A stretch of 36,546 bases of DNA from Gemmatimonas sp. (GTDB lineage: Bacteria; Gemmatimonadota; Gemmatimonadetes; Gemmatimonadales; Gemmatimonadaceae). The stretch is taken from contig JAABRO010000028.1 in assembly GCA_011390885.1 (NCBI GenBank), positions 1 to 36,546 on the forward strand, written 5' to 3'. The position numbers and the translations under genes were made by a program. The notes under the pieces are model-generated. The model was not told the origin of the DNA. It ran no database searches and worked only from the letters and a program-made list of their open reading frames with translations. Of this stretch, positions 27,227 through 35,921 are shown in pieces (position 1 is the stretch's first letter; every line of letters begins with the position of its first letter).

Positions 27227-29463
27227 CGCCGTTTTCCCTTCCCGTGTCGCGGCGCGCCTTCCTGCGCGTCTCCGCCCTCGCCGGCGGCGGCCTGCTCGTG
27301 GCCGGCCTCTTCGACTCCGATGACGCGTCCGCCGCGCTCACCACCGAGCGCCCGGACGGTGCCACCCCCGCTGCTGACGATCCGCGGCTCGGCGCCTACG
27401 TGAGCATCACCCCCGACGGCGTGGTCACCATCGTCGCCAAGAACCCGGAGATCGGGCAGGGGGTGAAGACCATGCTCCCCATGCTGATCGCCGAGGAACT
27501 CGACGTGGCGTGGTCGCAGGTGCGCGTGGAGCAGGCGAAGCTCGATCCCGACAAGTACCCCCGCCAGACCGCCGGCGGCAGCACCGCCACGCCCACCAAC
27601 TGGCTGCCCATGCGCCAAGTCGGCGCCGCGGCGCGCGCCATGCTCGTGGGCGCTGCCGCGCAGCGCTGGAATGTGCCGGCCGCCGAGTGCACCACGGAGG
27701 AGGGCGTCGTGCGCCACCGCGCGAGCAACCGCTCCGCCAGCTACGGTGAACTGGCCACGGCCGCGGCGTCGATCACGCCTCCGGAGCTCGCGTCCGTCCC
27801 GCTCAAGGATCCGAAGTCGTTCCGCATCATCGGCAAGTGGACGCGCGGCGTCGACAACCGCGCCATCGTGACCGGCAAGCCGCTCTTCGGCATCGACGTC
27901 ACGCGCCCCAACCTGCACTACGCCACGTTCGTGAAGTCCCCGGTCTTCGGGGGCACCGTCGCGAGCGCCAATCTCGACGCGATCAAGGCGCTGCCCGGTG
28001 TCACGCACGCCTTCGTGGTGGAGGGCGGCACGAACCTCGCCGGCCTGCTCGGTGGCGTCGCCATCGTGGGCACCAACTGGTGGCTGCTGCAGGAGGCGAA
28101 GAAGAAGCTCGCGGTGACGTGGAAGGAAGGCGCCACCGCGTCGCAGTCGAGCGCCGGCTTCGCCTCGCAGGCCGCGGAGCGGTTCAAGGGCACCCCGGAG
28201 CGCACGCTGCGTGCCGACGGCCATGTGGCCGAGGCGCTCGCCTCGGCGAGCGTCACGGTGGAGGCCGAGTACTTCTATCCGTTCATCGCGCACGCGTCGC
28301 TCGAGCCGCAGAACTGCACGGCCGAGTACGCCAACGGCAAGCTGGAGATCTGGGCGCCCACGCAGAATCCGCAGTCGGGACGCGGGCTCGTGGCCAGCAC
28401 GCTCGGCCTCAAGGCCGAGGACATCACCGTGCACATCACGCGCTCCGGTGGCGGTTTCGGGCGCCGCCTCAACAACGACTACATGGTCGAAGCGGCGTGG
28501 ATCGCGAAGGAAGCGGGCGTGCCGGTCAAGCTGCTCTGGACGCGCGAGGAGGACTTCCAGCACGACTTCTACCGACCGGGCGGCTTCCACAAGCTGCGCG
28601 GCGCGATCGACGCCAACGGACGCATCACGGCCTGGGACAACCACTTCGTGAGCTTCGGCACCGGCGGCAACTTTGCGCAGGCGGCGAATATCGGCGCTGG
28701 TGAGTTCCCCGCGTCCTACGTGCCCAACTTCGCGCTCGGCGTCTCCCTGCTGCCGCTCGGCGTGCCCACCGGCTTCCTGCGCGCGCCAGGCAGCAACGGC
28801 CTGGCGTACGTGATGCAGTCGTTCATCGACGAACTGGCGCACGCCGCCAAGGCGGACCCGGTCGAGGTGCGGCGGCAGCTGCTGGCGCAGTACCAGGCGC
28901 CGGCGTCCACGCCAGGCCAGCAGGCTCCCGCGTCGCCCGACGCCGCGCGCCTGCGTGCCGTGGTCGACCTCGTGGCCGAGAAGTCGGGGTGGGCCAACCG
29001 TGGTTCGCTGCCGAAGGGCACGGGCATGGGCGTGGCCTTCCACTTCAGCCATCGCGGCTACTTCGCCGAGGTGGCGCAGGTGACCGTGAGCCGGACCGGC
29101 GAGGTCACGGTCGACAAGGTGTGGGTGGCCGGCGACGTGGGCAGCCAGATCATCAATCCGAGCGGGGCCGAGCAGCAGGTGGTGGGCTCGGTACTCGACG
29201 GCATCGCACAGGTGCTCGCGCAGGAAATCACGATCGAGGGCGGTCGCGCCGTGCAGGATGAGTTCCGGCAGTTCCCGCTGCTGCGCATGCGTCAGGCGCC
29301 ACCGGTGGAGGTGCACTGGCACCTGAGCGAGCATGCGCCCACCGGCATCGGCGAGCCGGCGCTTCCGCCCGTCGTGCCGGCGGTGACCAATGCGATCTTC
29401 GCGGCCACGGGCAAGCGCGTACGCTCGCTGCCGCTCTCCAAGCACGATCTCAGTTGGAGCTGA
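27223..29463 (+). CDS. Tat-exported molybdopterin-binding large subunit (IorB/xanthine dehydrogenase family)
   Basis: The 746-aa protein starts with a Tat signal ([22 protein letters not shown]). It then has the xanthine-dehydrogenase Moco domains: [98 protein letters not shown] and [23 protein letters not shown]. The C-terminal [19 protein letters not shown] includes the catalytic Glu711. The domain order is that of IorB/nicotinate dehydrogenase-type enzymes, which hydroxylate N-heterocycles or oxidise aldehydes in the periplasm; the substrate is unknown. It is coupled to the 2Fe-2S subunit by a 4-base overlap. Confidence 0.92.
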   Translation: MTPFSLPVSRRAFLRVSALAGGGLLVAGLFDSDDASAALTTERPDGATPAADDPRLGAYVSITPDGVVTIVAKNPEIGQGVKTMLPMLIAEELDVAWSQVRVEQAKLDPDKYPRQTAGGSTATPTNWLPMRQVGAAARAMLVGAAAQRWNVPAAECTTEEGVVRHRASNRSASYGELATAAASITPPELASVPLKDPKSFRIIGKWTRGVDNRAIVTGKPLFGIDVTRPNLHYATFVKSPVFGGTVASANLDAIKALPGVTHAFVVEGGTNLAGLLGGVAIVGTNWWLLQEAKKKLAVTWKEGATASQSSAGFASQAAERFKGTPERTLRADGHVAEALASASVTVEAEYFYPFIAHASLEPQNCTAEYANGKLEIWAPTQNPQSGRGLVASTLGLKAEDITVHITRSGGGFGRRLNNDYMVEAAWIAKEAGVPVKLLWTREEDFQHDFYRPGGFHKLRGAIDANGRITAWDNHFVSFGTGGNFAQAANIGAGEFPASYVPNFALGVSLLPLGVPTGFLRAPGSNGLAYVMQSFIDELAHAAKADPVEVRRQLLAQYQAPASTPGQQAPASPDAARLRAVVDLVAEKSGWANRGSLPKGTGMGVAFHFSHRGYFAEVAQVTVSRTGEVTVDKVWVAGDVGSQIINPSGAEQQVVGSVLDGIAQVLAQEITIEGGRAVQDEFRQFPLLRMRQAPPVEVHWHLSEHAPTGIGEPALPPVVPAVTNAIFAATGKRVRSLPLSKHDLSWS

Positions 29464-30320
29464 GCCGGCGCAGCCCCGTGCGCGCCGTGGTTGCGGCGCT
29501 CGCGCTCGCGCTCCTTTGTGCGAGCGCGAATGCGGGCGCGCAGTCGGCACAGGGCACCCACATCGACGGTTTCGGAGTGCGCTACGACGCGCCCGCCGGC
29601 TGGACGCTGTCCGGTCGTGACGGCCGCATCCAGGCGTGGACCGACGCCGCGCAGCGCAGTGCGCTCGTGGTGTACGCCGGCCACTTCGCGCCGCTCGAGC
29701 TCGCGCTCGGCGACGCGCAGCGTGTGCTCGGCGTGCCGCGCGACGAGGACACGCAGATCATCACGCCCCTCGCGCCCACGCAGTTCGGCGGTCGCGCGGG
29801 CATGGCCGGTTCGTTGCGCGTGACCGGAGACCGCAAGGTCGTGGCGCACGTCGCGGTGGTGCAGCTCGACGACTCCACCGCACTCGGTGCCGTGGCCGTG
29901 CTGGAGGGCGGCGCCAGCACGGCGTCGCTCGACAGCGCGGTCGCGCGCGTGGCCACGCTGCTCGGTGGCGCGTCCGCCGGTGCGTCGGTCGCGGACGTCA
30001 TGCTGCGCACGCGCCTCACGGCCACCTGGGAAGTGCAGACGGCGTACGCGTCGAGTCCCACGGGTGGCGGCTACACGAACGACGAGTCGTGGAGCTTCGC
30101 GATCGACCGCACCTACACGTACCGCAAGCGCTTTTCGGTGAGCGTGCCCGGCGCGAACGTGACGCCGGAAGAACGGGACGAAAGCGGCCGCTGGTACACC
30201 GTGGGCAACGCGCTCGTGCTCATCAACGACGAAGGGCGGCTCACGGTGGACGTGCAGTTCGACGGCGAGCGGCTGGTGTTGGACGGAACGCGGTTCAATC
30301 GGCGGGGGTCGGGGCGCTGA
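29454..30320 (+). CDS. Exported protein of unknown function
   Basis: This protein of up to 288 aa has a signal peptide (VRAVVAALALALLCASANAGAQ). The mature part starts with a strand-rich domain (IDGFGVRYDAPAGWTLSGRDGRIQAWTD) like lipocalin or PsbP-type folds seen in secreted proteins of unknown role. The C-terminal 90 residues (ATWEVQTAYASSPTGGGYTNDESWSFAIDRTYTYRKRFSVSV, RWYTVGNALVLINDEG) form a beta-meander. There are no catalytic residues. TTG 29454 overlaps the Moco-subunit stop by 10 bases; GTG 29478 is an equally good start, just at the hydrophobic core. It may be transcribed with the hydroxylase genes. Confidence 0.7.
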   Translation: MELSRRSPVRAVVAALALALLCASANAGAQSAQGTHIDGFGVRYDAPAGWTLSGRDGRIQAWTDAAQRSALVVYAGHFAPLELALGDAQRVLGVPRDEDTQIITPLAPTQFGGRAGMAGSLRVTGDRKVVAHVAVVQLDDSTALGAVAVLEGGASTASLDSAVARVATLLGGASAGASVADVMLRTRLTATWEVQTAYASSPTGGGYTNDESWSFAIDRTYTYRKRFSVSVPGANVTPEERDESGRWYTVGNALVLINDEGRLTVDVQFDGERLVLDGTRFNRRGSGR

Positions 30321-30578
30321 ACGCGCGGGCACTTCGCGACGCACTCGTGGTAGGTACGCTGACCGTGTACCGCTCACCGGGTACCGTTGCCGATGTACTG
30401 CGCCGTGATGGCGTGCGGGGTTGGCCGCGGCTCCGTCTTCCGGTTACCGACGACTGTTCACTGCTGCTGACGCACCGGGCCGCGTTCGTGTAAGGGGTCG
30501 GCAGCGGTGCACGGTCCACGGTGATCGGCCTGGCCTTGTGCGAGATCCGTCGTCGCCGCGGAGCCCCGGCACCCCCCC
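30321..30578. other. Intergenic region between convergent genes
   Basis: This 258-base gap lies between the exported unknown protein (stop 30320) and the TauE/SafE gene (stop 30579 on the minus strand). It holds an open stretch ending at TAA 30491-30493 (possible GTG start 30348, about 48 residues), without a ribosome binding site or recognisable product. GTAAGGGG (30490-30497) and CCCCTTAC (30575-30582) form a widely spaced 8-bp inverted repeat that includes the end of the TauE gene. Nothing else is clear. Confidence 0.4.
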
Positions 30579-31385
30579 TTACTCTCCTCGCGCGATCTTC
30601 ACGAACAGCCACACGCTCGACGCGAACCCGATGGCCGCGACGAGTCCGCGAATCACCGCCTGCGGCGCGCGGCGCGCGATGCCGGCGGTGGCATAGCCGC
30701 CCACGGTGCTGCCTGCGGCCATGGCGAGCGCGATCGGCCAGTTCACCAGCCCGGACACCACGAACAGCAGCGCCGCCACGCCGTTGAACACCACGCCGCC
30801 CCAGTTCTTGAGGCCGTTCATCTGGTGGATGTTCGTGAGCCCCATGAAGCCGAGCGCGGCCAGCATCACGATGCCGGCGCCGGCGCCGAAGTAGCCGCCG
30901 TAGATGGCCACGAAGAACTGCGCCACGAGCAGCCCGGCGGTCGGGGGCATGAGCGAGCCGTCGGCCGCCTGACGTTCCACCGGCGCCGATCGCGCCCGTG
31001 ACACCAGCCACCGCACCACCGGCTTCTGCACCGCGAACAGCAGCGTGGCGCCCAGCACCAGCCACGGCACCAGTGCCGCGAACCGCTGCTCGCTGGTGAC
31101 CGTGAGCAGGATCGCGCCCACGATGCCCCCCAGCAGGCTCGGAATCGCGAAGCGCACCGCCCAGGACCGCGCCCCGGACAGCTCCCGGCGATACCCCAGC
31201 ATGCTGCTCAGCGAGCCGGGCCAGAGCGCCACGGTGCTGGTGGCGTTGGCCGAGATCGGCGGCACCCCAAGCGCGACCAGCGCGGGGAAAGTGAGCAGCG
31301 TGCCGCCGCCGGCCACCGAGTTGGCGGCTGCTCCGACCGCCGAGACGGCGGCGATGGTGACGAGCGAGGCGACGGACAGCGACAT
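30579..31385 (-). CDS. TauE/SafE-family sulfite/organosulfonate exporter
   Basis: The 268-aa integral membrane protein has about eight hydrophobic helices in two related halves. The hallmark TauE/SafE repeat starts are present: AAANSVAGGGTLLTFPALVALGVPPISANATSTVALWPGSL in the first half and FVAIYGGYFGAGAGIVMLAALGFMGLTNIHQMNGLKN in the second. The family exports sulfite, sulfoacetate or other small anions, and some members act on unrelated ions. In this window a sulfur substrate is plausible given SQR, DsrE and SBP56-like genes, but it is not adjacent to them. The start at 31385 is divergent from the symporter gene at 31541. Confidence 0.88.
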   Translation of the reverse strand: MSLSVASLVTIAAVSAVGAAANSVAGGGTLLTFPALVALGVPPISANATSTVALWPGSLSSMLGYRRELSGARSWAVRFAIPSLLGGIVGAILLTVTSEQRFAALVPWLVLGATLLFAVQKPVVRWLVSRARSAPVERQAADGSLMPPTAGLLVAQFFVAIYGGYFGAGAGIVMLAALGFMGLTNIHQMNGLKNWGGVVFNGVAALLFVVSGLVNWPIALAMAAGSTVGGYATAGIARRAPQAVIRGLVAAIGFASSVWLFVKIARGE

Positions 31386-31540
31386 CGGGGTGCGGAACGG
31401 GACGGACGACGGGAAGCTGGCGCGCGAAATCTACTTGGGGAGGGAATGCGCCCCGCTGATGCATCGCGGGCGCGCCGCCCCTGTCCTCTCGCGCGTCCGC
31501 GCGTTACCGTGCCGCGACCCCGTCCCCCGTTCCCGACCGC

Positions 31541-32785
31541 ATGCGATCCCTCGCTCGCAACCTCACCTTCCAGGTCCTCGTGGCCGTGGCCATCGGCATC
31601 GCGCTCGGCATCATGCAGCCCGAGTTCGCGAAGTCGCTCAAGCCGCTCGGCGACACGTTCATCAACCTGGTGAAGATGGTCGTCGCGCCGATCGTGTTCC
31701 TCACGATCGTGACCGGCATCGCGTCCACGCACGACCTCAAGCGGCTCGGCCGCGTGGGGGCCAAGGCGTTCGTGTACTTCACGGCCACCACGATCATGGC
31801 GCTGATCATCGGCATGATCGCGGTGAACACCCTGAAGCCGGGGGCGGGCTTCATCCGCCCCGACGACCTCGCCGCCGCCGGCGCCCCCGTGGCCGCGCCC
31901 GCGCCAACCGGGGTGCTCGACTTTCTCACGGCGATCGTGCCTCCGAGCGTGGTGGGCGCGTTCGCGAACGGCGAGCTGCTGCAGATCGTGTTCTTCGCGA
32001 TCCTCTTCGGCACGGCCATGTCCATGATCGGCGAGCGCGGGCAGATCGTGTACGACGTGCTCGAGCGGCTCACGGAAGTGTTCTTCCAGCTCGTCAGCAT
32101 CATCATGAAGGTCGCGCCCATCGGCGCGCTCGGGGCCATGGCGTACACGGTGGGCACGTTCGGGCTGCGCACGCTCCTGCCGCTCGGCAAGCTCATGCTC
32201 GCCGTGTACCTCACCATGGCCGTGTTCATCTTCGTGGTGCTCAACCTCATCATGCGGCGCTACGGCTTCTCGCTCTGGCGCTACCTGGTGCACATCCGGC
32301 AGGAGCTGCTGCTGGTGCTGGGCACGTCGAGCTCGGAGTCGGCCTTCCCGCGCCTGCTCGAGAAGCTCGAGCGCTACGGGGCGCAGCGCTCCATCGTGGG
32401 CCTGGTGGTGCCGGCCGGCTACTCGTTCAACCTGGACGGCACCAGCATCTACATGGTGATGGCGGCCATCTTCCTGGCGCAGGTGTACAACGTGGACATG
32501 ACCATTGCCGAGCAGCTGGTGCTGCTGGGCATTTTGATGATCACCTCCAAGGGTGCAGCCGGCGTGACCGGCTCCGGGTTCGTGGTGCTGGCCGGCACGC
32601 TGGCCGCCACGAAGACGGTGCCGCTCGAGGGGCTTGCGATCCTGCTCGGCGTGGACCGGTTCATGAGTGAAGCGCGCGCGATCACCAACTTCATCGGCAA
32701 CGGCGTGGCCACGCTGGTGGTGGCGCGCAGCGAAGGGCAGTTCGACGATGCGATGATGCAGGCGGTCGAGGAGGGGCGCGGCTGA
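31541..32785 (+). CDS. Dicarboxylate/amino acid:cation symporter (DAACS family)
   Basis: The 414-aa integral membrane protein has the family's helices and re-entrant loops. Conserved stretches include FINLVKMVVAPIVFLTIVTGIAS, the Ser-rich GTSSSESAFPRLLEKLERYG hairpin 1, VPAGYSFNLDGTSIYM in TM7, GILMITSKGAAGVTGSGFVVLAGTL hairpin 2 and RFMSEARAITNFIGNGVATLVVARSEGQFD at the C-terminus. It takes up C4-dicarboxylates or acidic amino acids with Na+ or H+; the DctA-like C-terminus favours succinate/fumarate/malate, but this is not certain. The stop overlaps an ATG of a mini reading frame (TGATG at 32783-32787) that leads to the ArsC/Spx-like gene. Confidence 0.92.
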   Translation: MRSLARNLTFQVLVAVAIGIALGIMQPEFAKSLKPLGDTFINLVKMVVAPIVFLTIVTGIASTHDLKRLGRVGAKAFVYFTATTIMALIIGMIAVNTLKPGAGFIRPDDLAAAGAPVAAPAPTGVLDFLTAIVPPSVVGAFANGELLQIVFFAILFGTAMSMIGERGQIVYDVLERLTEVFFQLVSIIMKVAPIGALGAMAYTVGTFGLRTLLPLGKLMLAVYLTMAVFIFVVLNLIMRRYGFSLWRYLVHIRQELLLVLGTSSSESAFPRLLEKLERYGAQRSIVGLVVPAGYSFNLDGTSIYMVMAAIFLAQVYNVDMTIAEQLVLLGILMITSKGAAGVTGSGFVVLAGTLAATKTVPLEGLAILLGVDRFMSEARAITNFIGNGVATLVVARSEGQFDDAMMQAVEEGRG

Positions 32786-32830
32786 TGTCCACCGTCCAAG
32801 CATTCGCGGAGGGCGAGCGCTGATGTCCAC
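32781..32830 (+). repeat. Duplicated TGATGTCCAC start region and 12-codon mini frame
   Basis: GCTGATGTCCAC occurs at 32781-32792 and again at 32819-32830. Each copy carries TGATG, so the symporter stop overlaps ATG 32785. That ATG opens a 12-codon frame (MSTVQAFAEGER) ending in TGA at 32821-32823, which overlaps the ATG of the ArsC-like gene. This looks like a short duplication of a coupled start. It may allow chained termination and reinitiation, or be a remnant. Confidence 0.6.
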
Positions 32831-33191
32831 GCTGCCAGGGCAGCTCGAGGTGCAGATCCTGGGCACCAAGAAGCACAGCGACACGCGCAAGGCCGAGCGC
32901 TTCTTCAAGGAGCGGCGCGTGAAGGTGCACTTCATGGACTTCGCCGTGCGCGCGCCGAGCGTGGGCGAGCTCAAGCGCTTCGCGCAGCAGTTCGGCATCG
33001 AGGCGCTCATCGACCGCGAGGGGAAGCGCTTCGCCGAGCTCGGGCTCGGTCCGTCGCGCTATGGCGAGGAGAAGTGGCTCACGCTGCTGAGCGAGGAGCC
33101 GGAGCTGCTCGTGCAGCCACTCGTGCGATGCAAGCAGCGGCTCACCGTGGGGCTGGCCGAGGCGAAGTGGAAGGAGTGGGTCGGGAAGTGA
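32823..33191 (+). CDS. ArsC/Spx-fold protein lacking the catalytic cysteine
   Basis: The 122-aa protein keeps the ArsC/Spx thioredoxin-like layout: VQILGTKKHSDTRKAERFFKERRVKVHFMDF at the N-terminus, PSVGELKRFAQQFG, and the closing LVRCKQRLTVGLAEAKWKEWV. The catalytic Cys of arsenate reductases or the CxxC of Spx should stand in the loop now read as TKKHSDTRKA, but this position is His18. The only cysteine is Cys103. Arsenate reduction by the usual mechanism is therefore unlikely, so it may be a regulatory or structural member. Family identity is good, function unknown. It is coupled to the symporter through the duplicated TGATG and overlaps the next gene by 4 bases. Confidence 0.78.
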   Translation: MSTLPGQLEVQILGTKKHSDTRKAERFFKERRVKVHFMDFAVRAPSVGELKRFAQQFGIEALIDREGKRFAELGLGPSRYGEEKWLTLLSEEPELLVQPLVRCKQRLTVGLAEAKWKEWVGK

Positions 33192-33514
33192 GCGGAACGG
33201 CGGCGCACGAGCAGGCGCGTGGCGAGGAGTCGCGTGGCGAGCAGGCCCGACACGAAGCGCGCCGGCTGGAGCTCGAGGAGGAGCTCCGCTGGATGCGCGC
33301 CATGCGTCGCCGTGACAACCTGAAGATGCTCGCCGGCATCGTCACGTCGCTGGTCGTCGCGATCCCGATGATGGCCATGTCCGCGCACGTCACGAGCGTG
33401 GAGGAAGGCAAGGTGTGGCTCTACGCCGGGCTGGTGCTGGGTGACGCCGGCGTGCTCGCGAGCGTGGGCTGGGGACTCTGGCGCAGCGTGGAGCGCGGGG
33501 AGACGCAGTGGTGA
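33188..33514 (+). CDS. Small membrane protein of unknown function
   Basis: The 108-aa protein has a charged N-terminal helix rich in Glu and Arg (about 1-42, ARGEESRGEQARHEARRLELEEELRWMRAMRRRD), then two membrane helices at about 46-65 and 77-98, and a short tail. No motif is recognised. The start is a GTG (33188-33190) within GTGA overlapping the stop of the ArsC-like gene, a coupled arrangement. The frame is open further upstream inside that gene, but an upstream start would overlap it without a helpful site. It ends next to the large inverted repeat. Confidence 0.7.
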   Translation: MSGTAAHEQARGEESRGEQARHEARRLELEEELRWMRAMRRRDNLKMLAGIVTSLVVAIPMMAMSAHVTSVEEGKVWLYAGLVLGDAGVLASVGWGLWRSVERGETQW

Positions 33515-33540
33515 TGGGGGGACGTCACTCGGGCAGGCAG

Positions 33541-33694
33541 TCGAACCCACGCGACTCGCAGCTCGCGGCTTCCCGCTCGGGTCCGTGCTACGGGATGGCC
33601 GCGGAGAGAAAGGGCACCCGCTGGTGCTCGTCGCACGCGCCGCGCAGCACGGACCCGAGCGGGAAGCGGCGAGCTGCGAGTCCCGGGGGTTCAA
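33541..33694. repeat. Large imperfect inverted repeat (49-base arms)
   Basis: The arms at 33541-33589 and 33646-33694 are inverse complements at 45 of 49 positions, with a 56-base loop. They lie in the 191-base gap between the convergent small membrane protein gene (stop 33514) and the SRPBCC gene (stop 33706). The stem shares the core ACTCGCAGCTCG and CTTCCCGCTCGGGTCCGTGC. Such a long hairpin may act as a bidirectional transcript end, or it may be a dispersed palindromic element. No transposase, target duplication or tRNA is present in it. All short frames across it are artefacts of the repeat. Confidence 0.85.
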
Positions 33695-33705
33695 CCGCGT
33701 AATCG

Positions 33706-34290
33706 TCAGCGAGGCACCGTATCCGGCACCAGCGGATACTCCACCCCCATGATCGGCTCCGGCAGCGGCTGCGTGGCGGCATACTGGCCCAGCCGCTCGA
33801 GCCCGTCCTCGAAGTCCTTCCCCAGCCACCGCGGCATCATCAGCCCGATCCAGCGGCCGATCGGACTGTTCCCCATGTCCACGGTCATGCTCCACTTCAC
33901 CACCGAGCCCTCGGCGTTCGGGGCGATCAGGAAGTCGCCGCTCGACGGCGGCCCCATGCCGGCGATCGTGAGTTCGTAGGCCACCTTCACCGACGGGATC
34001 GACTGCGTGAACGTCATGGACCCGTCGCCCTCCTTCTTGCTCGTCCACGACCACGTGGCGCCCACGCCGGTGGGTGGGCCGGAGAAGGTGATCTCCATCT
34101 CCGGGTCGCGTGCGTTCCAGGGCGACCACTTCGGCCACTCGGCGGGCGTGGCCAGGATCGGGAACACCACCTCGGGCGGCGCAGGGAGCTGGGCCGTGCG
34201 CTCCACCGTGTGCGTACGGGGCAGCAGGTAGGCGACGCCGGCCAGCACGAGCACGAGCGCGACCACGCCGAGCAGCAGTTTCTTGAGCAT
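33706..34290 (-). CDS. Membrane-anchored SRPBCC-family protein
   Basis: The 194-aa protein has one N-terminal membrane anchor (LLLGVVALVLVLAGVAYLL, 5-23) followed by a START/SRPBCC-type helix-grip domain. The domain opens with THTVERTAQLPAPPEVVFPILATPAEWPKWSPWNARDPEMEITFSGP and includes GVGATWSWTSKKEGDGSMTF. A conserved Trp (WPKWSPW) is typical of polyketide-cyclase-like SRPBCC proteins. The function is ligand binding or unknown. The domain would face the periplasm or be tethered at the membrane. ATG 34290 is divergent from the acyltransferase at 34374, with only 83 bases between them. Confidence 0.85.
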   Translation of the reverse strand: MLKKLLLGVVALVLVLAGVAYLLPRTHTVERTAQLPAPPEVVFPILATPAEWPKWSPWNARDPEMEITFSGPPTGVGATWSWTSKKEGDGSMTFTQSIPSVKVAYELTIAGMGPPSSGDFLIAPNAEGSVVKWSMTVDMGNSPIGRWIGLMMPRWLGKDFEDGLERLGQYAATQPLPEPIMGVEYPLVPDTVPR

Positions 34291-34373
34291 GCGAGTGGGG
34301 ACTGGGGGGACGGATAAGCTGGTGCGGATGCGCAGCCCTCGCCAGTTGCCCGTCGGCGTCGCTTTCTTACGGC

Positions 34374-35693
34374 ATGGTTTACGAAGTGCTCACCTGGTGC
34401 GCGCGCCGCGCCCTTCGCTGGTGCTACGCGGACGTCACCGTGGTGGGCCGGGTGCCGGCGCACGGACCGCTGCTGCTCGCCGTGAACCACCCCAACGACC
34501 TCGTGGACATCTGCGTGGTGCTGGCGCACGTGCCGCGCCGCGTGGTGTTCGTGGCGAACGTGACGGCCGCCGAGCATCCGCTGGTGCGGCTCGCGTACGA
34601 ACGCATGGGGGTGATTCCCGTGCATCGCGTGCGCGATGCGCGCAAGGCGAAGGCGCGCGGCGAGGACAGCGCCGCGGCGAACGCGGCCGCGATGGATCGC
34701 GTGACGGAGGCGCTGCGCGCCGGCGCGTGCGTGGTGGTGTTTCCCGAGGGGGGCGTGCACCGCGGGCCGCACCTGGGCGCGCTGCGCACGGGACTGGCGC
34801 GCATGGCGCTGGCCGCGCGCGACGCCGGCGTGCGTGGCGTGCAGCTCGTGCCGATGGGGCTCACGTACGAGGCGCCGAACGCGCTGGGCACGCGTGTGCT
34901 CGCGCACGTGGGCGAGGCGATCGACGTGGATGCGTGGACGCCGCACGCCGATCGTCCCGCGGCGCCGCAGCTCACGGCCGAAGTCGCGGCCGGGCTGCGC
35001 GCCGTGACCCGCAATGCCCCCGACGAGCGCGCGCACGAGGCGTTGAGTGCGGTTGCCGATGTGATTGCGGCCACGGCGCCGGAGAGTGTGCCACCGCTGC
35101 TTGCGGCGAACGAGGTGTGGCGGACGTTGGCGGCGGAGATCTACGGGCCAGGCGTGCAGGCGGAGGCGCCGGATGATCCACGGTTCGCGCCCGCGATGGC
35201 GCTGCGTTCCGAGTTGACGATGCGTGGCGCCGTGTCGCCAGCGCGGGCGCTCGCCGCGTGGGCGCGCGGGGGACGGGGCTCGAGGCGAGTACTCGATGCC
35301 ATGCTCGGCCCCATCGGGTGGGTCCTGCACGCACCCGCGTGGTGGCTGCTGAATCGGCTCGCGGCGAAGGCGCCGAACCCGGCCGACCGCATGGCGCGGC
35401 GCATCGTGCCGGGGTTGTACGTGATGTGGGCGTGGTACGCCGTGCTCGCGGCCGTGCTGGCGCTGCTCGGCCAGCTGCTGCCAAGCCCGTGGCCGCTGCA
35501 GGTGATGGTGCTGCTCGTGCTGCTGCCACGGCTCGGCGATGCGGCGGCGCGGTGGCGGGCGCGCGGAAGAGACGAGGCGTTGCGGAAGAAGTTCGACGTT
35601 GGGTTTCCGGACTTCGCGCAGTTCGTGGGGGCGGCGCGTGCGGCGCTGCCCGAGCCGGCCGCTGCCGCACTTGCTGCGAGAGCGCGGGACTGA
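34374..35693 (+). CDS. PlsC-type acyltransferase with C-terminal membrane region
   Basis: The 439-aa protein carries glycerolipid acyltransferase motifs. NHPNDLVD (His39, Asp45; an HX5D variant, as in relatives reading NHPNSLID) replaces the standard HX4D. VFPEGGVH (Glu125, Gly126) is motif III, and LVPMGLTY is motif IV. It may use acyl-CoA or acyl-ACP to acylate a glycerol phosphate or other lipid. After a linker (180-320) there are hydrophobic stretches at about 330-340 and 360-400, so the C-terminus is anchored in the membrane, longer than minimal PlsC (about 240 aa). ATG 34374 was chosen because LTWCARRALRWCY precedes the motif as usual. The gene is monocistronic. Confidence 0.85.
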   Translation: MVYEVLTWCARRALRWCYADVTVVGRVPAHGPLLLAVNHPNDLVDICVVLAHVPRRVVFVANVTAAEHPLVRLAYERMGVIPVHRVRDARKAKARGEDSAAANAAAMDRVTEALRAGACVVVFPEGGVHRGPHLGALRTGLARMALAARDAGVRGVQLVPMGLTYEAPNALGTRVLAHVGEAIDVDAWTPHADRPAAPQLTAEVAAGLRAVTRNAPDERAHEALSAVADVIAATAPESVPPLLAANEVWRTLAAEIYGPGVQAEAPDDPRFAPAMALRSELTMRGAVSPARALAAWARGGRGSRRVLDAMLGPIGWVLHAPAWWLLNRLAAKAPNPADRMARRIVPGLYVMWAWYAVLAAVLALLGQLLPSPWPLQVMVLLVLLPRLGDAAARWRARGRDEALRKKFDVGFPDFAQFVGAARAALPEPAAAALAARARD

Positions 35694-35921
35694 GCTGTCC
35701 GCGACATCAGGAGCGTACCGCATTCTCCGCAGCGTAACGGGCGGCTACAGTCGAGTTCGCTTGCGATGCAAGCGGAGGCGGGTAGGATAGTCACGAGGAC
35801 GGAAGTATCCGTCGCTCGTCGGAGTCATGCCGCGAAGAGCCGCTGCACGACACCGCCCACGTGGTGATTCCCTGCAGTTCAACTCACGTCAGGCTGCGCA
35901 CGAACTGATCCCGGAGGAGAG
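35694..35921. other. Lower-GC intergenic region with hairpins
   Basis: This 228-base region lies between the acyltransferase stop and the small gene at 35922. The base composition is visibly less GC-rich from about here to the end. Two hairpins stand out. One, 35758-35774, is CGCTTGC / GCAAGCG with a 3-base loop. The other, 35793-35819, is an 11-bp stem ACGAG-GACGGA / TCCGTC-G-CTCGT with one bulged G and loop AGTA. Either could be a terminator for the acyltransferase gene; neither has a T-run. No convincing gene or attachment site is seen. Confidence 0.5.
35793..35819. terminator. Bulged hairpin after the acyltransferase gene
   Basis: GACGGA (35798-35803) pairs with TCCGTC (35808-35813) around AGTA, and ACGAG (35793-35797) pairs with CTCGT (35815-35819) after one unpaired G. 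This makes 11 pairs. It lies 100 bases after the acyltransferase stop and 103 bases before the next start. Confidence 0.4.

Noticed and set aside
27169-29550. A 793-codon minus-strand frame opposite the molybdenum hydroxylase genes
   Set aside because: Same codon-bias artefact. The Arg/His/Gly-rich translation has no domain, and the plus-strand products are unambiguous.
30348-30493. Short plus-strand gene of about 48 codons
   Set aside because: No ribosome binding site, no recognisable product and poor support from codon pattern. It is kept only as an intergenic note.
32823-33191. Arsenate reductase and an arsenic resistance operon
   Set aside because: The catalytic Cys is replaced by His18, and no arsR, arsB or acr3 gene is present. 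The neighbour is a dicarboxylate symporter.
33541-33694. tRNA-like look of the repeat arms (GTTCGAACCC-like ends)
   Set aside because: No acceptor, D or anticodon stem can be formed, and the arms pair with each other instead.
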